Positions 8,113 to 16,517 of a stretch of DNA of 46,180 nt are shown here, in pieces (within the stretch, counting starts at the first letter, position 1; each line of letters opens with the position of its first letter). The translations under genes and the position numbers were made by a program. The stretch comes from Clostridia bacterium (lineage in GTDB: Bacteria > Bacillota > Clostridia > Christensenellales > CAG-138). The stretch is taken from the NCBI GenBank assembly GCA_017524445.1, contig JAFXVP010000059.1:1-46180 (forward strand), in the 5' to 3' direction. The notes under the pieces are model-generated. The model was not told the origin of the DNA and ran no database searches. It saw only the letters and a list, made by a program, of their open reading frames with translations.

Positions 8113-9366
8113 TTATGCCTCCGGGATCTGCGATCCGTGCCGCAGCGCTTTCACGACGGGGAGCTCCTCGCCGCTCAGGAAGCGAATCAAAGCGCCGCCG
8201 CCGGTGCAGATATAGCCGATCCTGTCGGTCAGATGATACTTCTCGGTCGCCGTGATGCTGTCGCCACCGCCGAGTACGGTAAAGCCGTCGGTGTCCGCAA
8301 GCGCCTGCCAGAGCGCTTTCGTGCCGTACTCGCTCGGCTCCTGCTCAAACACGCCCATCGGTCCGTTGACGAAGACCGTCTTCGCATTGAGGATGCAATC
8401 GCGGTACGCCGCGGCGGTCGCGTGTCCGATATCGACCGCGGAAACGTCCTGCGGCGTCAAAAAGATCGACGCCTCGCGCCGTTCGCCGTCCTCGACCCAC
8501 GCAAGGTCCTCCGGCAGTCTGATCTTTTCGCCGAACTTTTCGTACAGCTCCTTCGCGCGGTCGAAAAATTCCGTGTAGTTCGATTTGCAGATGAACGCGC
8601 GGCTGCCGTTTCCGATCTCGTGTCCGAGCGCGATGAGAAAGATGTTCGCGACCAGCCCGCCGGTCAGGATCGTATCGGCGATCCCGCGCTCGAGAACGGT
8701 CCGCATCATCTGGAACGCGTCGGCAATCTTTGCGCCGCCGAGCACGAACACGCAGGGACGCTCCGGGTCATCCATGACGGAGGAGACGGTGCAGTATTCC
8801 TTCTCAAACAGCCGTCCCATCGCGGAGGGGAGCACCTGCTCGAACCCGCACAGGCTCGGCTGATCGCGGTGCGCCGCCGCAAACGCGTCGCACACGTACA
8901 GATCCGCAAGCGGCGCCAGCTTTTCCACAAGCAGCGTCTTTGCCTGCTGTTCGTGCGTGAGACGCAGATTCTTTTCGAACAGCGTCTGCTCCTCTGACAC
9001 AAAACGCACGTTGTCCAAAAGCAAAATATCGCCATCGGTAAGATCGCGAATGGCTTGCCTTGCCGCGGGACCGCAAACGTCGTCGATCCATTTGACTTCC
9101 CGTCCGAGAAGCTCTGAAAGGACCGCGGCGTGCGGTCTCGTCGTATAAAAGTTTTTGTATTCGATGTCGCTGCCCTGATGTGCGAGCAGAACGACCTTTG
9201 CGCCGTTTTCGGACAATTCCCGGATCGTCGGCACGCAGGCCGTGATGCGGTTGATGCTCTTGAGCGTTCCCGCATCACGATCCACGGGCTGATTGATGTC
9301 CACGCGGCACAGGACCGTTTTCCCGCGCACATCGAGTTCGTCCAGCGTTCTGATCCCGAATCGCAT
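8113..9366 (-). CDS. pgk: Phosphoglycerate kinase, archaeal type
   Basis: A 417-residue phosphoglycerate kinase, which makes ATP from 1,3-bisphosphoglycerate. Visible motifs: CRVDINQPV near residue 20 (archaeal RVDINSP-like rather than bacterial RVDFNVP), AHQGSDI in place of bacterial SHLGRP, LLLDNVRF, LGGAKIADA, and the C-terminal GGGDSITA and TGGGALIRFLSG. The first three features point to the archaeal branch. It follows the type II GAPDH gene by 22 bases and precedes the LarA-family gene by 10. GAPDH, PGK and the mutase together can carry glyceraldehyde-3-phosphate to 2-phosphoglycerate within one operon. Confidence 0.9.
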   Translation of the reverse strand: MRFGIRTLDELDVRGKTVLCRVDINQPVDRDAGTLKSINRITACVPTIRELSENGAKVVLLAHQGSDIEYKNFYTTRPHAAVLSELLGREVKWIDDVCGPAARQAIRDLTDGDILLLDNVRFVSEEQTLFEKNLRLTHEQQAKTLLVEKLAPLADLYVCDAFAAAHRDQPSLCGFEQVLPSAMGRLFEKEYCTVSSVMDDPERPCVFVLGGAKIADAFQMMRTVLERGIADTILTGGLVANIFLIALGHEIGNGSRAFICKSNYTEFFDRAKELYEKFGEKIRLPEDLAWVEDGERREASIFLTPQDVSAVDIGHATAAAYRDCILNAKTVFVNGPMGVFEQEPSEYGTKALWQALADTDGFTVLGGGDSITATEKYHLTDRIGYICTGGGALIRFLSGEELPVVKALRHGSQIPEA

Positions 9367-9388
9367 GTTGAACCTCGCTTACGGTGGA

Positions 9389-10453
9389 TTATTTGCCGAT
9401 GTTCTTGAACCGGCCGATCTTCAGATATTCGTTGGTCTTTGCGGTGCCCTCTTCGCGGGTGAGCTGCATCTTCATCGCGGCGCGGATCGCGTCGATCGTT
9501 TCGGGGATCGTGACGCTCTCCTGCGGGATGTTGATCGCGTACATGATGTCGTTGCCGCTCTCGACGATGCTGTCCTCCCAGAGCCCGATCTCATACATAT
9601 CGCCGCGGCGGTTGCCGAGATCGCGCGCGTACTTGAACAGGCTCGCGTTGCCCTTGAAACCCTCGTCGATCGTGACGGTGCGGATGCGTGGATGCTTGCG
9701 GAACACTTCGAGCGCCATCTCGCGCGTGATCTTTTTGCCGTCCTTTGCGGTCGCGAGCACGGTGATGATGTGTCCGTGCGTGACCGGCGTATGCACGAGG
9801 ATGCCCGTCGCGTGGACGTGCGGCATGATTGTCATGAGGTCGACCGCCTGATGCGACGGCGCTTTGTCGATCTGCAGCGCGTTGGTGAGACCGCGGTGAT
9901 AATCGCCCGGGTCCGCGACACGGCGGATGATCGTAATCGCGACCTTTTCGATGCCGATCTCGCGGTCGAGGCAGTCCACCGTGCGGATGAGTCCCGTGGT
10001 GTTGCAGCTCGTCAGCTTCAGATAGTCCTGCCCGACGCCCTTTTCGTAGTTCGCGTAGCCGTGGAAGAACACGTCCGCGACGGAATTCTTTTCGCCGCCC
10101 TGGAAGACCGCCTTGACGCCGACCTTCTCATACAGTTCCTTGTTCTTTGCGCCGACGCCGCCGGGCGAAGAATCCAGCATGATATCGACGCTTCTGCACA
10201 GCTCCTCGAACGTGCCCGCAACGGGGATGTCGTAGCGATCGAATGCTTCTCTGTCCGCGCCGTCGACGAGGTAGAGGTCGTATTTGACGCCGTTCTCGCC
10301 GATCATATCGTTTTCGCGGAGCGCGCGGATCGCAAGCGTAGGCGCGAGGTCCGCAATGCCCACGAGTTCCATATCGCCCTGCAGGGCGACGCCGTCAGCC
10401 AGACGCTGACCGATCGTGCCGTATCCGGCTACGCCGACTCTGATTTTTGCCAT
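9389..10453 (-). CDS. Type II (archaeal-class) glyceraldehyde-3-phosphate dehydrogenase
   Basis: A 354-residue enzyme oxidising glyceraldehyde-3-phosphate to 1,3-bisphosphoglycerate. The N-terminal Rossmann motif is VGVAGYGTIGQRLADGV, and the catalytic cysteine is C150 in TSCNTTGLIRT, the archaeal SCNTTG signature rather than bacterial SCTTN. Other archaeal-class segments are SSPGGVGAKN and IRRVADPGDYHRG. It pairs directly with an archaeal-type PGK gene, which suggests that both were acquired together. It sits between iolG and pgk inside the inositol operon, so it is presumably made when inositol-type substrates are present. Confidence 0.92.
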   Translation of the reverse strand: MAKIRVGVAGYGTIGQRLADGVALQGDMELVGIADLAPTLAIRALRENDMIGENGVKYDLYLVDGADREAFDRYDIPVAGTFEELCRSVDIMLDSSPGGVGAKNKELYEKVGVKAVFQGGEKNSVADVFFHGYANYEKGVGQDYLKLTSCNTTGLIRTVDCLDREIGIEKVAITIIRRVADPGDYHRGLTNALQIDKAPSHQAVDLMTIMPHVHATGILVHTPVTHGHIITVLATAKDGKKITREMALEVFRKHPRIRTVTIDEGFKGNASLFKYARDLGNRRGDMYEIGLWEDSIVESGNDIMYAINIPQESVTIPETIDAIRAAMKMQLTREEGTAKTNEYLKIGRFKNIGK

Positions 10454-10477
10454 AGGTCTTTATCCTTTCCCTGTTGT

Positions 10478-11491
10478 TCAGATCTCGTCGATGCGGACGG
10501 GTCGGTTTTCGTTCATGGACTTGGTGCACGCGAGCGCGAGGCGGATGGACAGAAGCCCGTCCTCGATGCCGACCCACGGCTCCTTGCCGTTCTTCACGCA
10601 GTCGATGAATTCGCGGACCTCCGCCTGATACGAGCCCATGTAGCGCTCAAGGAAGAACCACAGCGGTTTTTCGGCGGTCACGCCCTCGACCGTGGAGAGC
10701 ACGATGTTGGAATCGGAATCGTTCGCGCTGACCACGCAGCCCTTCGAACCGAAGACCTCGCCGCGCTGATCGTAGCCGTACACCGCCTTGCGGGAACCAT
10801 CGATCGTCGCAAGCGCGCCGTTAGAAAGTTTCAGCGTGATCGTGACCGTGTCCACGTCGCCCGCTTCGCCGATCGCGGGATCGACAAGGCATGCGCCCTG
10901 CGCGTACACCTCGACGATCTCAAGCCCGGAGAGGTAGCGGACCATATCGAGGTCGTGGATCATCATGTCCATGAACATGCCGCCGGACCCCGCGACGTAC
11001 TGTGCGGGTGGGGGCTCCGGGTCGCGCGAGCTCACGCGCACGAACTGCACCTCGCCGATCTTGCCGTCCTCGACGGCTTTGCGCATGGCGCGGTAGTTGT
11101 GATCGTAGCGGCGGTTGAAGCCGACCTGATAGACGAGCTTCTTCGGTGAAGCCGCCAGCGCCGCCTTGACTTCCTCGATCTTTGCAATGCTCTGGTCGAT
11201 CGGCTTTTCGCAGAAGATGTGCTTGCCCGCAGCGATCGCTTCGAGCGAGAGCTGCGCGTGCTGATCGGTCGGCGCGCAGATCAGAACAGCGTCGATGCGC
11301 GGATCCTCGAGGATCTGCCGATGGTCCTTGTACACGTTCTCCACGCCGACGGACTTTGCCCATTCGGCGACCTCGGGCTTGATGTACGGATCCGCGATTG
11401 CAAGGATCTTGGCGTCCGGAACGCCCGTGAGGATGCTCTTTGCGTGGACCTGTCCGATGCGGCCCGCGCCGATGATACCGACGTTAACCAT
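10478..11491 (-). CDS. iolG: Inositol 2-dehydrogenase
   Basis: A 337-residue Gfo/Idh/MocA oxidoreductase that converts myo-inositol to scyllo-inosose with NAD+, the first step of the pathway. The Rossmann motif GIIGAGRIGQVHAKS is at residues 5-19, the catalytic lysine is K96 in CEKPID, and the active-site D175 and H179 lie in MFMDMMIHDLDMVRYL, matching the IolG triad. Flanking genes are the permuted mutase (27 bases upstream) and GAPDH (24 bases downstream). Close relatives act on other cyclitols, so the exact substrate stays open, but iolE, iolD and iolB in the same operon support inositol. Confidence 0.92.
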   Translation of the reverse strand: MVNVGIIGAGRIGQVHAKSILTGVPDAKILAIADPYIKPEVAEWAKSVGVENVYKDHRQILEDPRIDAVLICAPTDQHAQLSLEAIAAGKHIFCEKPIDQSIAKIEEVKAALAASPKKLVYQVGFNRRYDHNYRAMRKAVEDGKIGEVQFVRVSSRDPEPPPAQYVAGSGGMFMDMMIHDLDMVRYLSGLEIVEVYAQGACLVDPAIGEAGDVDTVTITLKLSNGALATIDGSRKAVYGYDQRGEVFGSKGCVVSANDSDSNIVLSTVEGVTAEKPLWFFLERYMGSYQAEVREFIDCVKNGKEPWVGIEDGLLSIRLALACTKSMNENRPVRIDEI

Positions 11492-11518
11492 AAGTTACCT
11501 CCGTCAAAATGTAATCTT

Positions 11519-13084
11519 TTATTCGCAGTACGGCGCGCCTTTGCCTTCGACGAGCGAAGCGTAGGTACGCTGTATTTTTGCCCAGTTCTGATCGCGGTCG
11601 AGCGCGACGCCTCTGCCGACGCCGGATACGATGAGCCCGACGCCCTTTTCTTCTATCATGCCGCCGAATTCGCGAAGAAGCGCCGGCGCGCTGCCGGGCT
11701 CCGTGGAGCGGCCGTCGAAGATGACGTGCACGTATACGTCCTTCACACCTGCTTTTTTCGCCATATCCAAAAGCGCCAGCGGATAGTCGATCGATCCGTG
11801 CGAGGACTTCTTGGTGAGCAGCGCGAAAAGATGCAGCGCCGTGCCGCGTTCCTTTACGCCGTTCAGCGTGTTGAGGAATACGGGGTTTTCGGCGAACGAA
11901 CCGTCCTTCATGGCGTTGTCGAGCCGCACGTCGTCCTGCAGCACCACGCGTCCCGAACCAAGGTTGATGTGTCCCGCCTCGGAATTGCCCGTCTTGCCTT
12001 CCTTGAGACCGACGGCGGGACCGGACGCTTCGAGCTTCGCATAAGGGTAGTTGTCCAGCAGCATGTCCCATTCCGGCGTCGACGCCGTGAAGATCGGGTT
12101 GTTTTCGGTCGGCTTGTCGAGTCCCCAGCCGTCGCAGATCAGAAGCAGCACCTTGCCGGGTTTCCCGAACCGGAACAGCGGCGAGCCGGTCATTTCCGCG
12201 GGCTCTTCAAGCCCCATCGCGGACAGGATCGTCGGCGCGACGTCGCAGAGTCTGCCGGAGTCCTTGAGTAGTTCCGTGTCCGGTCCGAGTGCGACGCACG
12301 CGACGAGGTTGGTTGTATGCGATACGTGCGGCTTGCCTTCCGGCGTATGCAGGACCTCGATGTTGCCGTGGTCGGCGGTCACGAGCACCGTGTATCCCTT
12401 TTCGCGTGCGTGGGAAACGACCTTGCCGACGTATCTGCTGATCGCTTCGCAGGCGACGGGTTTTGCTTCGTCGCTCGACGTATGACCGATGACGTCGCCG
12501 TTTGCGAAGTTCGTGACGATGAAATCATAGCCCTTGTCGAGCCCGTCGCACAGCGTCTGCGCGACGTCGGGCAGCCGCAGCTCCGGAACGGTCTCGAACG
12601 GAACGCCCTTCGGGGACGGTATGCGGATATCGTCCTCGCCTTCGAACGGGATCTGATTGCCGCCGTTGAAGAAGAAGGTCACGTGCGCGAACTTCTCGCT
12701 CTCGGAAAGATGCATCTGTGTCTTTCCGTTTGCGGCAAGCACCTCCGCGAGCGTCTTCTGCACCTTGCTCGGCGCAAACGCGATCGGCAGATAGGTATAG
12801 CGTTCGCTGTACATGGTGAGGATCACGAAATCCAAGGGATCGAGCTTTTCACGCGCAAAGCCCTTGAAATCCGGGTCGGTGAACGCGTCGGTGAGCTCCG
12901 TCTCGCGCTCGCCTCTGCGGCAGCAGAAGATCACGCCGTCGCCGGGTCTGACAAGCCCGACTGCTTCGCCGTTCGCATCCACAAGGTTCATCGGCTCGAA
13001 ATGGTACTCCGAGCCGCCGTTTTCATAAAGCTTTTCCGCCGCGCGCGCAAGCGCGTCGCCGCCGGAAAACTTGTACTGCGTCAT
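11519..13084 (-). CDS. Circularly permuted cofactor-independent phosphoglycerate mutase
   Basis: A 521-residue iPGM that interconverts 3- and 2-phosphoglycerate, with its halves in reversed order. Residues 1-300 correspond to the usual C-terminal half: RPGDGVIFCCRRGER, ESEKFAHVTFFFNGG (K131), NFANGDVIGHT (D197, H201), TADHGN (D238, H239), SHTTN (H256), then APTILSAMGLEEPAEMTG, normally the end of the protein. Residues 310-521 correspond to the usual start: VLLLICDGWGL (D318), TGNSEAGHINLGSGR (catalytic S368), IFDGRS, and QRTYASLVEGKG, normally mid-protein. All metal ligands and the nucleophile remain. The usual DGRD aspartate is Ser, and the SDGGVHSH substrate loop reads TKKSSHGS. The frame is uninterrupted with 21- and 27-base gaps to its neighbours. 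Confidence 0.9.
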   Translation of the reverse strand: MTQYKFSGGDALARAAEKLYENGGSEYHFEPMNLVDANGEAVGLVRPGDGVIFCCRRGERETELTDAFTDPDFKGFAREKLDPLDFVILTMYSERYTYLPIAFAPSKVQKTLAEVLAANGKTQMHLSESEKFAHVTFFFNGGNQIPFEGEDDIRIPSPKGVPFETVPELRLPDVAQTLCDGLDKGYDFIVTNFANGDVIGHTSSDEAKPVACEAISRYVGKVVSHAREKGYTVLVTADHGNIEVLHTPEGKPHVSHTTNLVACVALGPDTELLKDSGRLCDVAPTILSAMGLEEPAEMTGSPLFRFGKPGKVLLLICDGWGLDKPTENNPIFTASTPEWDMLLDNYPYAKLEASGPAVGLKEGKTGNSEAGHINLGSGRVVLQDDVRLDNAMKDGSFAENPVFLNTLNGVKERGTALHLFALLTKKSSHGSIDYPLALLDMAKKAGVKDVYVHVIFDGRSTEPGSAPALLREFGGMIEEKGVGLIVSGVGRGVALDRDQNWAKIQRTYASLVEGKGAPYCE

Positions 13085-13105
13085 ATCGTTTCTCCTTTCC
13101 GATCC

Positions 13106-13882
13106 TTATTGGATGCGCGGCGTCGGGTCCTCGGCATTCTCGGGACAGAATCTGCCTTCGCCCGGGAAGACGTTCAAAAGCTCGTCAAAATGATGGATGA
13201 TGCAGTCCGGGCGGTTCTCCTCGGTGAGTTTGAAGGGAAGTCCGCCGGGATACTCCGCGCCGACCGTGCCGGCAAAGCAGGACTGCTTCGCGCCGATGAT
13301 GTCGCGCTTCAGGTTATCGCCGACGAAGCAGCTCTCCTCGGGTCGTACGCCGGCTTCCGAAAGCGCGAGAAAATAAATCGCGGGATGGGGCTTCCGGAGC
13401 ATCGTCACGGAGCTTTGCTGCACCGTGCAGAACAGGTCACGGATGCCGTCGTGGTCGAGCCACTCGTCGATCTCGATCGTGCCGATGAGGTCGCTGATGA
13501 CACCGACCTTGTAGCCGCGCCTGCGAAGCTCGCGCACGGTTTCGATCCCCTTTTCCACCACAACGCGCTCGCCCTTCGCTCTGCGGAAGCAGTAGGTCAG
13601 CTCCTTGGCGGCTTTTTCGATCCGGTCGCGGTCCCATTCGGGCACGAGCCAGCGGGTCCAGAGCATTTCCTCCGGCGCTTCGCACATGTACTTCAGCGCC
13701 CACTCGCGGTAGCCGTCGTAGCGCTTGTTCAGAAAATCGTAGAACGCGTCGGGATCCATATCGGTGCCGCAAAGCTCCTTGATGCGCGTACGCGCTTCAC
13801 GGATGAACGGCAGATTGTCTTCGTCAACGATGCGGAACGTGCCGCCGAGATCCAGAAAAACAGCTTTGATATTCGTCAGCAT
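13106..13882 (-). CDS. HAD-superfamily protein with DxGGT motif (copy 1)
   Basis: A 258-residue HAD-fold protein with a helical cap (about 20-115). Motif I is VFLDLGGTF: nucleophile D11, but the acid/base Asp two residues on is Gly13. Motif II is GVISDL, motif III is LRKPHP and motif IV is VGDNLKRDIIG, so the other catalytic positions are intact. It is the fourth of four tandem paralogs that open the inositol operon, 2 bases after the next copy, and precedes the mutase by 21 bases. The HAD IA subgroup contains sugar-phosphate and haloacid hydrolases. Phosphatase activity is possible but the motif I change makes it uncertain. Confidence 0.85.
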   Translation of the reverse strand: MLTNIKAVFLDLGGTFRIVDEDNLPFIREARTRIKELCGTDMDPDAFYDFLNKRYDGYREWALKYMCEAPEEMLWTRWLVPEWDRDRIEKAAKELTYCFRRAKGERVVVEKGIETVRELRRRGYKVGVISDLIGTIEIDEWLDHDGIRDLFCTVQQSSVTMLRKPHPAIYFLALSEAGVRPEESCFVGDNLKRDIIGAKQSCFAGTVGAEYPGGLPFKLTEENRPDCIIHHFDELLNVFPGEGRFCPENAEDPTPRIQ

Positions 13883-13884
13883 CC

Positions 13885-14652
13885 TTATACCCTCCGTACC
13901 TTATCCCATGCGACGTGCGGCGCCTTCGGGAAGATCTCTTTGAGTTCGTTGAAATCGAAGATGACCGCGTCGGGACGGTTCTCATCGGTGATCTTTTCCT
14001 TCGCGAGTTTCTCCGGCGTGGTGTAGAGGATGAACATGCCGTAGCCCGCAAGCCGCGTGCCTTCGACGTCGCGGTTCAGGTTGTCGCCGATGTAGACGCA
14101 GCGTTCCGGCTTTACGCCGAGGATGTCGCACGCCTTGTTAGAGATCGCGGGGTCGGGCTTCCGGATGCCTTCCACGCAGGAAAGCAGCACCGCGCCGAAA
14201 TATTGCTTGAGGTTGTCCGCCTCGAGCCAGCGCGGGATCTCCTGCGAAGTGACGAGGTTCGAGATGATGCCGAGCTTGTAGCCGTTCGCGTACAGATCCT
14301 TGATCGACTGCGCGCCGTTCGGCGCGACCACGCGGCGGCCGTCCTTGTTGCGGTACTCGATCGTCAGCTCGATCGCATTCTTTTTGATCAGTTCGCGGTC
14401 GTATTCCGGCGTGAGCCATTTGGTCCAAAGCTCCTCCTCCGGCGCTTCCTTCATCGTTTCGAAGCACCACTTGCGGTAGCCCGCGTAGCGGTAGTCGAGA
14501 AATTTGCAGAACTCGTCCGGGTCGCCTTTTTCGCCGCACATCTCGGCGATCTTTTTCCGTGCTTCCGCTTCGAATGCCGCGTCGCGCTCCACAAGCCGCA
14601 GCGTACCGCCGAGGTCGTAAAAGATCGCGTCAAATTCTCTTTCATTTGCCAT
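13885..14652 (-). CDS. HAD-superfamily protein with DxGGT motif (copy 2)
   Basis: A 255-residue paralog of its neighbours. Motif I is IFYDLGGTL with D13 and Gly15 at the acid/base site; motif II is GIISNL, motif III is IRKPDP and motif IV is IGDNLNRDVEG. The cap region shares a long pattern with copy 1 (CFETMKEAPEEELWTKWLTP here, KYMCEAPEEMLWTRWLVP there), so these two are the closest pair of the set. Third gene of the operon. Function unknown; a small phosphorylated metabolite is the likely ligand. Confidence 0.85.
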   Translation of the reverse strand: MANEREFDAIFYDLGGTLRLVERDAAFEAEARKKIAEMCGEKGDPDEFCKFLDYRYAGYRKWCFETMKEAPEEELWTKWLTPEYDRELIKKNAIELTIEYRNKDGRRVVAPNGAQSIKDLYANGYKLGIISNLVTSQEIPRWLEADNLKQYFGAVLLSCVEGIRKPDPAISNKACDILGVKPERCVYIGDNLNRDVEGTRLAGYGMFILYTTPEKLAKEKITDENRPDAVIFDFNELKEIFPKAPHVAWDKVRRV

Positions 14653-14667
14653 GATCGTTTCTCCTTT

Positions 14668-15390
14668 TCAGTTCAGCGGCGGGAAGATGTCCAAAAGCTC
14701 GGAGATCCTGGTGATCGTGTAGTCCGGCTGCAGAACGATCTCCTGCGGTTCCTTCTTGATCGTATCGGGCTCGTCGATGCGGATCATCAGCGCGTATCCC
14801 GCTTTTCTCGTGCCCTCGACGTCGCGGATCGGGTTGTCGCCGACGTACGCGCACTGATCGGGCTTCTTGCCGATCGCGCGGCAGGCGAGATAATAGATCT
14901 CCGGGTCGGGTTTTCTGAGACGCACCTTGGAGGAAAGGATGACGGTCTTGAAATAGTGCGCCACGCCGTCGGCGATCATCCAGTCCGGGATCTCGGTCTC
15001 GGTAATCGTATTCGCGATGATGCCGAGCGTATAGCCGCGGCGGTCGAGCTCGATGATCGTGGATTTCACGTCGTCGCGCGGGACGCGGCGTCCGTCGTGG
15101 TCGCGCCAGAGCCGGGTCAGCCGGCCTGCGTTCGCGCAGACACGCTCGGGATCGTAATCGGGCAGCAGGTGCTGGCTCCAGAGTTCCATCTCACCCGCGT
15201 CCAGCAGCGATTTCTTCACGCCCTTGCGGTACTTTTCCCAGCGCTCCTGCAGTTTGGCAAAAAACATGTCGTGCGGCTCGGTCGCGCCGACCAGTTCCAT
15301 CAGTTCCCGCTCCGCAGCGTCGGAAAATTCCTTGTCCGGGATGACGATGCGCAGCGTGTTTCCGACATCAAAGAAGATCGTATCCGTCAT
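14668..15390 (-). CDS. HAD-superfamily protein with DxGNT motif (copy 3)
   Basis: A 240-residue paralog, the most changed of the tandem set. Motif I is IFFDVGNTL: D8 nucleophile, Gly10 at the acid/base position and GNT instead of GGT. Motif II reads GIIANT, with Ala where a Ser or Thr normally binds phosphate. Motif III (LRKPDP) and motif IV (VGDNPIRDVEG) are kept. Missing both the acid/base Asp and the motif II hydroxyl makes normal phosphatase turnover doubtful. It could bind and sense a phosphorylated ligand or serve as a structural partner of the other copies. AAGGAG precedes the start. Confidence 0.83.
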   Translation of the reverse strand: MTDTIFFDVGNTLRIVIPDKEFSDAAERELMELVGATEPHDMFFAKLQERWEKYRKGVKKSLLDAGEMELWSQHLLPDYDPERVCANAGRLTRLWRDHDGRRVPRDDVKSTIIELDRRGYTLGIIANTITETEIPDWMIADGVAHYFKTVILSSKVRLRKPDPEIYYLACRAIGKKPDQCAYVGDNPIRDVEGTRKAGYALMIRIDEPDTIKKEPQEIVLQPDYTITRISELLDIFPPLN

Positions 15391-15414
15391 ATGCTTCTGC
15401 TCCTTTTTAGAATT

Positions 15415-16176
15415 TTAATGATATCCGTTGATCTTCCGGAGGATCTCCGGCAGTTCATAGAATTCGTGTATCACATAGTCCGCCTGCGGCGCGTCGGGTC
15501 CCTGAAACGCCGCGTCCCGATGCGCGATCGAGGGATTGTCGAGGCGGACGACCAGTCCGAGATGCGCGTTTCTCGCGCCGAGCACGTCGCGGGAGATCGT
15601 GTCGCCGACGTAGCCGGTCTCTTCCGGCGTGACCCCCATCTGCTCCATAGCGATATGAAAGATGCACGGGTCGGGTTTTCGGATGCCGGTCCCGCTCGAC
15701 ATCACCATGCATTCCATGTACTGCGCAATGCCGTATTCGTTCAGCAGGTGCGGGACGAGCGAGGTCGAAATGATATTGGAAACGACCCCCATGCGGATCC
15801 CCATATCGTGCAGCGTTTCGATCGTCTCCTTGAGGCGCGGTTTGCGCATCAGCGTCAGACGGTCGTAGTCGTAGAGGAAGCTCAATTCCTCCGCGATAGG
15901 CGCGAGACGCTCCTCGCCGATGCGGAACTCCCTGAGATAGTATTCGTTCCAGATCCGCGGCGCGGGAAGTTCGATTAGCGTCTGCTCAGTGCTGTGTTTG
16001 TATGCTTCCGCATTCTCATGCAGCGAAACGGCAAGCTGCTCCGGCGTCGTGTCGAGCACGATCCCGTAATCGGAAAGACGGCGGATGAGACGTTCCGAGA
16101 ACCGCCTCATCGAGTCTTCCTTTCGGATGACGGAATGCAGCGTACCGCCGAGATCGAACAGCAGCGTCGTGATCAT
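15415..16176 (-). CDS. HAD-superfamily protein with DxGGT motif (copy 4, first gene of the operon)
   Basis: A 253-residue HAD protein. Motif I is LLFDLGGTL (D8, Gly10), motif II is GVVSNI, motif III is IRKPDP and motif IV is VGDTISRDVLG. I chose the ATG at 16176 because AGGGGGG lies 5 to 6 bases before it; a longer frame from 16209 would start ahead of that ribosome site. It is the first gene behind the promoter at 16227-16255 and its LacI-type operator. Motifs II to IV look more like the importer-linked copy at 32685 (VGDTLSRDVVG) than like copies 1 and 2. Confidence 0.86.
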   Translation of the reverse strand: MITTLLFDLGGTLHSVIRKEDSMRRFSERLIRRLSDYGIVLDTTPEQLAVSLHENAEAYKHSTEQTLIELPAPRIWNEYYLREFRIGEERLAPIAEELSFLYDYDRLTLMRKPRLKETIETLHDMGIRMGVVSNIISTSLVPHLLNEYGIAQYMECMVMSSGTGIRKPDPCIFHIAMEQMGVTPEETGYVGDTISRDVLGARNAHLGLVVRLDNPSIAHRDAAFQGPDAPQADYVIHEFYELPEILRKINGYH

Positions 16177-16201
16177 AACTACCCCCCTGTAATGCACGAA
16201 T

Positions 16202-16221
16202 TTACGCAAACGTTTTCGCTA
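16202..16221. promoter_or_regulatory. LacI-type operator, inositol operon
   Basis: TTACGCAAACGTTTTCGCTA, an imperfect palindrome centred on AAACGTTT. It lies just downstream of the -10 box of the minus-strand promoter, over the expected transcription start, which fits repression. Confidence 0.75.
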
Positions 16222-16226
16222 CTGTA

Positions 16227-16255
16227 ATTGTATATCAGTACGCCGCGTTTGTCAA
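16227..16255 (-). promoter_or_regulatory. Promoter of the inositol operon
   Basis: On the minus strand TTGACA (16250-16255), a 17-base spacer and TACAAT (16227-16232). Near-consensus sigma-A promoter, with the operator directly downstream. The remaining 16256-16431 between the divergent promoters shows nothing else I can support. Confidence 0.82.
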
Positions 16256-16431
16256 TAAGAAAAAACACGGGAATTTGCATGAATATTCCGATGTCCGAGG
16301 CAAAACGGGTCGATCCGGTGGTTATTATTGATATAAAAGTATGAAATCCTGCTATTTCGGTTCGGATCGCGCTATTTTCCGCTGTATGGAACAGGACGAA
16401 AGAGAAAGCGCATACTTTCTGTTTTCTTTCG

Positions 16432-16460
16432 TTGACAAATCGGGAAAAGGGTTGTAGAAT
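16432..16460 (+). promoter_or_regulatory. Promoter of lacI-PHP-PfkB operon
   Basis: TTGACA (16432-16437), a 17-base spacer and TAGAAT (16455-16460). Strong consensus. The operator at 16467 overlaps the expected start site. Confidence 0.82.
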
Positions 16461-16466
16461 AAAAAA

Positions 16467-16486
16467 GACAGAAAACGTTTACGAAA
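16467..16486. promoter_or_regulatory. LacI-type operator, autoregulation site
   Basis: GACAGAAAACGTTTACGAAA, an imperfect palindrome with the AAACGTTT core seen at the other sites. A further half-site TTTACGAA follows. Its position just after the -10 box suggests that LacI represses its own gene. Confidence 0.7.
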
Positions 16487-16517
16487 ATTTACGAAGCATC
16501 GGAATCGGAGGTTTCAC

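Noticed and set aside
16270..16290. GGAAT/ATTCC near-palindrome in the divergent promoter region
   Set aside because: The arms are too short and the site has no counterpart at the other regulated promoters.
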